From: Chloroflexota bacterium
Lineage (GTDB): Bacteria; Chloroflexota; Anaerolineae; Anaerolineales; Anaerolineaceae
Reading direction: 5' to 3'
DNA: 12,001 bases
Assembly (NCBI GenBank): GCA_029265085.1
Contig: JAJUJY010000132.1
Coordinates: 1 to 12,001 of the forward strand
The translations under genes were made by a program, and so were the position numbers. Within the stretch, counting starts at the first letter, position 1. Each line of letters begins with the position of its first letter. A model generated the notes under the pieces. The model was given only the letters and a program-made list of their open reading frames with translations, was not told where the DNA came from and searched no databases. Below, in pieces: positions 7,938-12,001 of the stretch.

Positions 7938-8002
7938 AATTTATATCTTGTTTTTCGTGTGTTATGCTATACTTAACAGGATTAATTGGATGTAATCCAT
8001 AA
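7934..8002 (+). CDS. Possible 22-residue lipoprotein-signal-like peptide
   Basis: The ATG overlaps the TGA stop of the upstream glycosyltransferase (ATGA, 7934-7937) and opens a 22-codon frame ending at TAA 8000-8002. The peptide begins MKF, continues with a hydrophobic core containing Cys6 and Cys9, and ends LTGLIGCNP. LIGC (17-20) fits a lipobox, so the product looks like a lipoprotein signal peptide that stops two residues after the lipidation cysteine. No Shine-Dalgarno sequence is seen, so expression would need coupling to the upstream gene. It overlaps the likely promoter of the kinase gene. Chance is a serious alternative at this length; a decayed lipoprotein gene is another. Confidence 0.22.
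   Translation: MKFISCFSCVMLYLTGLIGCNP
7965..7973 (+). promoter_or_regulatory. Extended -10 promoter for the sensor kinase gene
   Basis: TGCTATACT matches the extended -10 element TGnTATAAT with one mismatch (TATACT at 7968-7973). No good -35 lies 16-18 bp upstream; TTGTTT at 7948-7953 is only 14 bp away. Extended -10 promoters can work without a -35. Transcription would start near 7980, giving a leader of about 70 nt before the ATG at 8052. The inverted repeat GGATTA...TAATCC (7979-7984, 7993-7998) lies at the predicted start site and could be an operator or a small leader hairpin. Confidence 0.45.
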
Positions 8003-8041
8003 TTTATATAAAAACCAACTAAGATTCTCATTAGAACACTC

Positions 8042-8046
8042 AGGAG
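8042..8046 (+). promoter_or_regulatory. Ribosome binding site setting the kinase start at 8052
   Basis: AGGAG lies 5 nt before ATG 8052-8054. The frame stays open to a TTG at 7986, but that codon has no Shine-Dalgarno sequence and lies beside the predicted transcription start. The ATG at 8052 is therefore preferred, with ATG 8058 as a backup in the same frame. Confidence 0.75.
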
Positions 8047-8051
8047 TATGC

Positions 8052-9119
8052 ATGGCCATGCAAAGAGAAAGCTCCTTAACCCCTTGGGAACAGTTTCAAC
8101 AAGAAGCACAAAACGAATTAGAACAATCAAAGAAGACTTACCGTGAAATTTCTTTGATGTTAGAACAAAGTCAGGCTGAGCTTAATAAACTTACTCAGCG
8201 GAATACAAATATTTCTGCTCATTTGCAGCAAGTCCAGGCTCAGTTAGAAAATACATCCAAGGCGGATATCCGTATGGCGTATACATCAGCCCTGGATGCG
8301 CAACAGCGCTTGCTGGTAATGCGCAGTCAGATTGAAAAATTACAAACTGAGCAAACCAATTTACAACGCAATATTCAGTTTTTGGAAAAGGTGATGGAAT
8401 TTTTGGTGGAAGGCCACCAGCCATCCCGTAATACCAAAAGCGCGCGGGGTGATTCGGCGCTACTCGAAAAACTGGTAAATGCTCAAGAGGCTGAACGTCA
8501 ACGCTTATCTCGGCAAATGCATGATGGACCAGCGCAAGCGCTTTCCAATTTTATTGTCCAATCCGAAATTGCTTCTCGTTTATTTGATTTGGATCCTGCC
8601 AGAGCTAAAGAAGAATTAGAAAATCTAAAAAACTCAGCGATGAGCACTTTTCAAAAGGTCAGACTGTTCATTGCTGGATTAAGACCGATGATGCTTGATG
8701 ATTTAGGTCTTGTGCCCACGATCAAACGTTATACCGAATCGTTTAAAGAAGAAAATGGTGTTGAGGTCAAATTAACTATTAAGGGTACTGAACGACGATT
8801 TGAACCATTTGTCGAGGTGATGATCTTCCGGGCATTACAGGAAATTATGGGTAATGCTGTGCGTCATAATGTTGAAAATCCGATAAAACCCCAAATATCT
8901 GTTCAATTAGTAATTGATGATCCGGTGGTTCGGGTTAGCGTGTCTGATACTGGAAAAGGATTTAACCCACTTGAACTTAAAAATGGAAGTGGTTTAGGGT
9001 TGAAATTAATCAAAGAGCGCGTCGAAATGCTGGGCGGTTTTATGGAGATTGATTCCAGCCCAGGCCAGGGTTGCCGGATTAATTTTCAAATCCCGGTTGG
9101 ATCAACAGGTGAAGGATAA
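8052..9119 (+). CDS. DegS-like cytoplasmic sensor histidine kinase (HisKA_3/NarL class)
   Basis: This 355-residue protein has no membrane segment. Residues about 10-120 are rich in Gln, Glu, Leu and Lys in a coiled-coil pattern, like the sensory region of DegS. The dimerisation/phosphoacceptor segment is EAERQRLSRQMHDGPAQALS (H157), followed by LRPMMLDDLGLVPTIKRY (210-227), a strong DegS-type signature. The ATPase domain shows the N box EIMGNAVRH (N268), G1 box DTGKGF (D299) and G2 box GSGLGLKLI (312-320), so the kinase appears intact. It should autophosphorylate on H157 and pass the phosphate to a LuxR/NarL-type response regulator, but none is encoded in this window, so it is an orphan here. 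The signal is presumably intracellular. Start and promoter are supported by AGGAG and an extended -10. The phosphofructokinase gene begins 37 bp downstream and may be co-transcribed. Confidence 0.92.
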   Translation: MAMQRESSLTPWEQFQQEAQNELEQSKKTYREISLMLEQSQAELNKLTQRNTNISAHLQQVQAQLENTSKADIRMAYTSALDAQQRLLVMRSQIEKLQTEQTNLQRNIQFLEKVMEFLVEGHQPSRNTKSARGDSALLEKLVNAQEAERQRLSRQMHDGPAQALSNFIVQSEIASRLFDLDPARAKEELENLKNSAMSTFQKVRLFIAGLRPMMLDDLGLVPTIKRYTESFKEENGVEVKLTIKGTERRFEPFVEVMIFRALQEIMGNAVRHNVENPIKPQISVQLVIDDPVVRVSVSDTGKGFNPLELKNGSGLGLKLIKERVEMLGGFMEIDSSPGQGCRINFQIPVGSTGEG

Positions 9120-9156
9120 TTAATCATATTTAAATTTTTACTTTGCGGAGGCTTTT

Positions 9157-10326
9157 ATGTCCAAAACGATTGGTATTCTGACCGGTGGTGGTGATGTCCC
9201 TGGTTTGAACCCGTGTATTAAGTCGGTTGTCATGGGTGCTTTGGAGTTAGGCTACCGTGTTATTGGTATCCGCCGTGGCTGGGGTGGGCTTTTGCAGTAT
9301 AACGCGGATGAACCTTCTACACGCGATTACTATATCCGCGAATTGCACAGCGATGATGTTCGTATTATCGACCGAACCGGTGGTACTTTTCTGCATACTT
9401 CGCGTACAAATCCGCAAAAAGTGTCGACCAAGGATATTCCAGACTTTTTGAGGAACTCAAAATGGGGAAAGCCCCTTAAAGATGAGAGCAAGGTCGATTA
9501 TACGGATTATGTGGTTAATGTCCTTGCGAATTTAGGAATTGATACTTTGGTTCCTATTGGTGGTGATGATACATTAAGTTTTGCTGTGCGCTTACATAAA
9601 GAAGGATTTCCGGTGGTTGCAGTTCCAAAAACCATGGATAATGATGTGTTTGGAACGGATTATTGTATTGGATTTTCGACAGCAGTAACTCGTAGTGTGG
9701 AATTTATCACAAACATGCGTACCTCTGTTGGATCGCATGAGCGAATTGGTGTAGTTGAATTGTTTGGCCGCAACTCCGGTGAAACGAGTTTAATCAGTGC
9801 CTATCTGTCTTATGTTGACCGTGCTGTAATCCCAGAAGTTCCTGTGGATGTTGACAAGCTATGCAATTTCCTGGTCAATGATAAGCGGCATAATCCTTCT
9901 AATTATGCAATTATGACGATTTCGGAAGGTGCAATTCTTGAAGGCGGCGATGTAATCGAAACTGGCGAAGCAGATGCGTATGGTCACCGAAAGCTAGGTG
10001 GTGTTGGTGAAATTCTCTCTGAAGAAATTAAACGCCGCACTGGCCACCACACCATGTACCAACAGCTTGGATATTTGATGCGCTCGGGAGCACCCGATTC
10101 ATTAGACCGAATGGTGGCAATGTCCTTTGGTAACTTGGCGACTCAATTGATTCGCCGAAATGAAACCGGCAAAATGGTCGCATTACACGGCGGTAAATAT
10201 ACTACTGTGCCGATTGAAATGGTATTGGCAGGAAGAAAGCGTGTGGATGTTCCTAGCTATTACGATATTGATGTGTATCGCCCGAAAGTTCGTGATTTCA
10301 TGGGCGTTCCCATGTTCTTAAGCTAA
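9157..10326 (+). CDS. Phosphofructokinase, probably pyrophosphate-dependent
   Basis: This 389-residue PFK-family enzyme phosphorylates fructose 6-phosphate to fructose 1,6-bisphosphate. The nucleotide/phosphate loop is [12 protein letters not shown] (9-20). The PKTMDND motif (157-163) contains the catalytic base D161 and D163, followed by [16 protein letters not shown] (193-208) and the substrate glutamate in IPE (E227); [10 protein letters not shown] lies at 316-325. Two residues bear on the phosphoryl donor: GGDDT places Asp at D138 (E. coli position 104) and PKTMDND places Lys at K158 (position 124). In characterised PFKs this Asp/Lys pair goes with pyrophosphate use, while ATP enzymes carry Gly at 104. 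The reaction would then be reversible and serve glycolysis and gluconeogenesis. The start is clear: GGAGG at 9147-9151, 5 nt before ATG. Arginine codons are mostly CGT/CGC, unlike the membrane genes, which suggests high expression. A terminator follows. Confidence 0.93.
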   Translation: MSKTIGILTGGGDVPGLNPCIKSVVMGALELGYRVIGIRRGWGGLLQYNADEPSTRDYYIRELHSDDVRIIDRTGGTFLHTSRTNPQKVSTKDIPDFLRNSKWGKPLKDESKVDYTDYVVNVLANLGIDTLVPIGGDDTLSFAVRLHKEGFPVVAVPKTMDNDVFGTDYCIGFSTAVTRSVEFITNMRTSVGSHERIGVVELFGRNSGETSLISAYLSYVDRAVIPEVPVDVDKLCNFLVNDKRHNPSNYAIMTISEGAILEGGDVIETGEADAYGHRKLGGVGEILSEEIKRRTGHHTMYQQLGYLMRSGAPDSLDRMVAMSFGNLATQLIRRNETGKMVALHGGKYTTVPIEMVLAGRKRVDVPSYYDIDVYRPKVRDFMGVPMFLS

Positions 10327-10344
10327 ATTCAAAGCTTGAAATTT

Positions 10345-10382
10345 TCCCCCTTTTCAGTGGATGGAAAGGGGGATATTTTTTT
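10345..10382 (+). terminator. Intrinsic terminator after the phosphofructokinase gene
   Basis: TCCCCCTTTTC (10345-10355) pairs with GGAAAGGGGGA (10363-10373) around a 7-nt loop. The 11-bp stem has a single T-G wobble and includes five consecutive C-G pairs. Seven T residues follow at 10376-10382 after a TA step. The hairpin begins 18 bp after the PFK stop, and its T-run ends 2 bp before the Shine-Dalgarno sequence of the Nudix gene. Confidence 0.9.
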
Positions 10383-10384
10383 CT

Positions 10385-10390
10385 GGAGGA
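10385..10390 (+). promoter_or_regulatory. Ribosome binding site setting the Nudix start at 10394
   Basis: GGAGGA precedes ATG 10394-10396 by 3 nt (4 nt from the core GGAGG). It rules out the earlier in-frame ATG at 10361, which lies in the loop and arm of the terminator hairpin and has no ribosome binding site. Confidence 0.8.
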
Positions 10391-10393
10391 ATT

Positions 10394-10897
10394 ATGCCGA
10401 AAGAAGATCAGGGCGTATTTCATGATCGATATAAAATCATTCCTCGCACTTTAATTTTTCTCACCAAAGAAGACAAGGTGTTGTTGTTGAAAGGTGCTGC
10501 AACCAAAAAACTTTGGGCTAATTTGTATAATGGGATTGGGGGACATATCGAACGCGGTGAAGATATATTAAATGCCGCGAGGAGAGAACTCAAAGAAGAA
10601 ACTGGATTAGAGGTAGGCCAGTTGTGGCTCTGCGGTACGATTATGATTGATACTGGTGGATCGACAGGGATTGGGATCTATGTATTTCGCGGTGAAAATC
10701 CGAATGGAGAAATGATCGCCTCCGGCGAAGGCATACTCGAATGGAAGGTAATCAACGACATCCCTAATTTGCCAATGGTAGAAGATTTGTATTGTGTTCT
10801 TCCACATTTCTTGAATTGGAAACCAGGAAAGCCAATCCTCTTTTTTCGCTACTTTTATGATGAAAATAACCAGTTGAAAATAAAGTTATCCAATTAA
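10394..10897 (+). CDS. Nudix hydrolase, MutT/8-oxo-dGTP diphosphatase-like
   Basis: This 167-residue soluble protein carries a complete Nudix box, G-x5-E-x7-RE-L-x-EE-x-G-L, from G50 to L72 (R64, E65, E68, E69, G71), which binds Mg2+ and hydrolyses nucleoside diphosphates linked to another moiety. LWANLYNGIGGHIERGE just before and into the box resembles MutT/MTH1-type housecleaning enzymes that remove oxidised dGTP. Substrate choice cannot be settled from sequence, and other nucleotide or sugar-nucleotide substrates remain possible. The C-terminus (about 130-167) is a short mixed segment with no further known domain. The start at 10394 rests on GGAGGA. The gene lies directly behind a strong terminator and so has little room for its own promoter, and it ends in a 4-bp tail-to-tail overlap with rsmD. 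Confidence 0.9.
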   Translation: MPKEDQGVFHDRYKIIPRTLIFLTKEDKVLLLKGAATKKLWANLYNGIGGHIERGEDILNAARRELKEETGLEVGQLWLCGTIMIDTGGSTGIGIYVFRGENPNGEMIASGEGILEWKVINDIPNLPMVEDLYCVLPHFLNWKPGKPILFFRYFYDENNQLKIKLSN

Positions 10898-11478
10898 GCT
10901 TTGCCTTGATCATCTTCTACTAATAAGGGTTCATAAAACACCAGTAAGGTACTGCCATATTTGCGTTGTTCAAACTCATGTAAGGTTCGCAATTTGAGGT
11001 CTTCATATTCCAATGGGTCGATCTGAACTATTACCCAGGATTCCTCGGAAAACCAACCTGGATTATCATCGATCAATTTGATTGCTTGCTGCCAGAGCCC
11101 TTTATATTGAGGAGGGGCAATATAAATATAGTCAAATGATCGATCCGGTTTCCTTTTTAGCAAAGCAAACGCATCGGATTGGATTACTTCTGCCCGTTCT
11201 TCAAGCCGGGTATGTTTTAAATTGGCTTTGACCGTGTTTATTGCTGGGCGGTTCAAATCATTAAATCGAACATATCTGGCTCCGCGGCTTAATGCCTCGA
11301 TGCCAATCGAGCCCGTTCCGGCAAAGAGATCAAGAAGCGTGGCTTCTATAATGTCATTACCCAATATGTTAAATAATGCTTCTTTGACTCGATCTGTAAC
11401 TGGTCGGGTGATGTCTCCTGGAACGCCTTGAAGGCGCATTCCACGGGCGGTTCCTGCAATGATTCTTGGGTTACTCAA
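10894..11478 (-). CDS. rsmD: 16S rRNA (guanine966-N2)-methyltransferase RsmD
   Basis: This 194-residue protein has the length and order of RsmD, which methylates G966 of 16S rRNA using S-adenosylmethionine during small-subunit assembly. Evidence is the N-terminal RIIAGTARGMRL (5-16), TRPVTDRVKEALFNIL (24-39) and motif I LLDLFAGTGSIGIEALSRGA (48-67), which binds the cofactor. Motif IV, normally D/N-PPY/F, reads APPQY (121-125) after FDYIYI, so the usual acidic or amide residue is Ala. The frame is otherwise intact. The start is TTG at 11476-11478 with AAGAGG (11484-11489) 5 nt upstream; later starts would remove the conserved RIIAG segment. It lies 17 bp downstream of the magnesium-chelatase-like gene, which suggests a two-gene operon on this strand. 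Its stop overlaps that of the convergent Nudix gene by 3-4 bp within TTAA. Confidence 0.92.
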   Translation of the reverse strand: MSNPRIIAGTARGMRLQGVPGDITRPVTDRVKEALFNILGNDIIEATLLDLFAGTGSIGIEALSRGARYVRFNDLNRPAINTVKANLKHTRLEERAEVIQSDAFALLKRKPDRSFDYIYIAPPQYKGLWQQAIKLIDDNPGWFSEESWVIVQIDPLEYEDLKLRTLHEFEQRKYGSTLLVFYEPLLVEDDQGKA

Positions 11479-11483
11479 TCCAA

Positions 11484-11489
11484 CCTCTT
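11484..11489 (-). promoter_or_regulatory. Ribosome binding site supporting the TTG start of rsmD
   Basis: On the - strand AAGAGG lies 5 nt before TTG 11478-11476. Together with the conserved RIIAG motif encoded a few codons later, it supports a TTG start for RsmD instead of the internal ATG at codon 14. Confidence 0.7.
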
Positions 11490-11495
11490 TATTGG

Positions 11496-12001
11496 TTAAT
11501 TTTCTAAAACATTTAGTAAATCAATAATTTCCTGGTCTTCTGAAGAGTGATGACGAACATACTCATCCATAAAATTCGATTTACGTAAACGCAGCGCCAT
11601 CGGGGCAACTTGTTTTAAATCATCTAATGTAACGGTAAAACGATTATCCGCTGCAGCGAAGGCACGTGCAGCCTCAAACAGAGTGATTTCTGCTCGAAGT
11701 GAATCGATTTTTAATTTTTGAACCAATTCGATGCCTTGTGCAGCGATTGAATCCGGCAAGACAACATTTGGGAGAATTTCTTTTGCAGTGATAATTTCCT
11801 GATTGGCTAATTGTGTCTCGGGGGAATACTGAAAAATTAAGTCTCGTGGATTGGTTTGATATGCTTTTACACGACGGTAAGCTTCTAATCGATCGCGGGA
11901 ATCGGTTAAACCTGACACTAAAATTCGCAAACCAAACCGATCCAAGATTTGCGAACGCAAATTTCCTTCTTCAGGGTTCATGGATCCAATGAGAACGAAC
12001 C
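11496..12001 (-). CDS. Magnesium-chelatase ChlI/BchI-type AAA+ ATPase (C-terminal part)
   Basis: The window holds only the last 167 residues; the gene continues past the right edge. The visible part starts FVLIGSMNPEEG, the sensor-1 region typical of ChlI/BchI, then LRSQILDRFGL with the arginine-finger Arg, and the C-terminal helical lid with SLRAEITLFEAARAFAA (sensor-2 Arg) and VTLDDLKQVAPMALRLR. In the chelatase complex this subunit forms an ATP-driven ring that helps insert Mg2+ (or Co2+ in relatives) into a porphyrin or corrin ring. Many bacteria without chlorophyll carry such proteins, so pigment synthesis is not implied. The apparent ATG at 11979-11981 is the internal methionine of MNPEEG, not a start. 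There is no VWA domain before the stop, so it is an I-type subunit and not a fused I-D protein. rsmD follows after 17 bp. Confidence 0.88.
   Translation of the reverse strand, partial: FVLIGSMNPEEGNLRSQILDRFGLRILVSGLTDSRDRLEAYRRVKAYQTNPRDLIFQYSPETQLANQEIITAKEILPNVVLPDSIAAQGIELVQKLKIDSLRAEITLFEAARAFAAADNRFTVTLDDLKQVAPMALRLRKSNFMDEYVRHHSSEDQEIIDLLNVLEN

Noticed and set aside
7986..8051. N-terminal extension of the sensor kinase from TTG 7986
   Set aside because: It has no Shine-Dalgarno sequence and lies next to the predicted transcription start. The added residues have no coiled-coil character, whereas ATG 8052 has AGGAG at 5 nt.
7756..8130. 124-codon open frame on the - strand across the glycosyltransferase-kinase junction
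   Set aside because: It runs antisense through two well-supported coding ends and the promoter region, with no recognisable motif; it is a shadow frame.
10361..10393. N-terminal extension of the Nudix protein from ATG 10361
   Set aside because: This ATG lies within the terminator hairpin, without a ribosome binding site; GGAGGA clearly marks ATG 10394.
11979..11981. ATG as start of a short magnesium-chelatase-like protein
   Set aside because: The six codons before it encode FVLIGS in frame, completing the ChlI sensor-1 motif, so the gene continues beyond the window edge.

Overview
The window reads as a chromosomal segment of a moderately AT-rich bacterium, most likely a member of Chloroflexota (Anaerolineae-like). 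This is inferred from the protein style: runs of divergent GT-C membrane glycosyltransferases with C-terminal soluble tails, a DegS-like cytoplasmic histidine kinase, and an RsmD with an atypical motif IV. No rRNA, tRNA, CRISPR array, transposase or phage gene is visible, and every stretch longer than about 115 bases is occupied by a gene.

Left part (1-7937): a cluster of five polytopic GT-C-type glycosyltransferases on the + strand, interrupted by one nitrilase-superfamily amidase on the - strand. The first transferase (48-1223) is followed, tail to tail with a 22-bp overlap, by the amidase (1202-2008). A 77-bp divergent intergenic region then launches a tight four-gene series (2086-7937): a GT87-like protein, a PMT/ArnT-like protein, a second GT-C protein and an AftB-like arabinofuranosyltransferase homologue. 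The gene junctions are a 4-bp ATGA overlap, an 11-bp overlap and an 11-bp gap, so these genes are probably co-transcribed. They probably transfer sugars from polyprenyl-phosphate donors to glycans, lipids or proteins on the outer face of the membrane; donors and acceptors cannot be read from the sequence.

Middle part (7938-10382): a short gap with an extended -10 promoter and a possible 22-codon lipoprotein-signal-like ORF, then a soluble DegS/NarL-class sensor kinase with a long N-terminal coiled coil and no partner response regulator in view. It is followed by a phosphofructokinase whose active site carries the Asp/Lys pair typical of pyrophosphate-dependent enzymes. A strong intrinsic terminator follows.

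Right part (10383-12001): a MutT-like Nudix hydrolase starts 11 bases after the terminator U-tract. It converges with a - strand pair: rsmD (16S rRNA G966 methyltransferase) and, upstream of it, the C-terminal part of a magnesium-chelatase ChlI/BchI-type AAA+ ATPase cut by the window edge.

Nothing here amounts to a clearly new system. The points most worth a second look are the pyrophosphate signature of the phosphofructokinase, the terminator abutting the Nudix ribosome binding site, the APPQY motif in RsmD, the orphan kinase and the tiny lipobox-bearing ORF.
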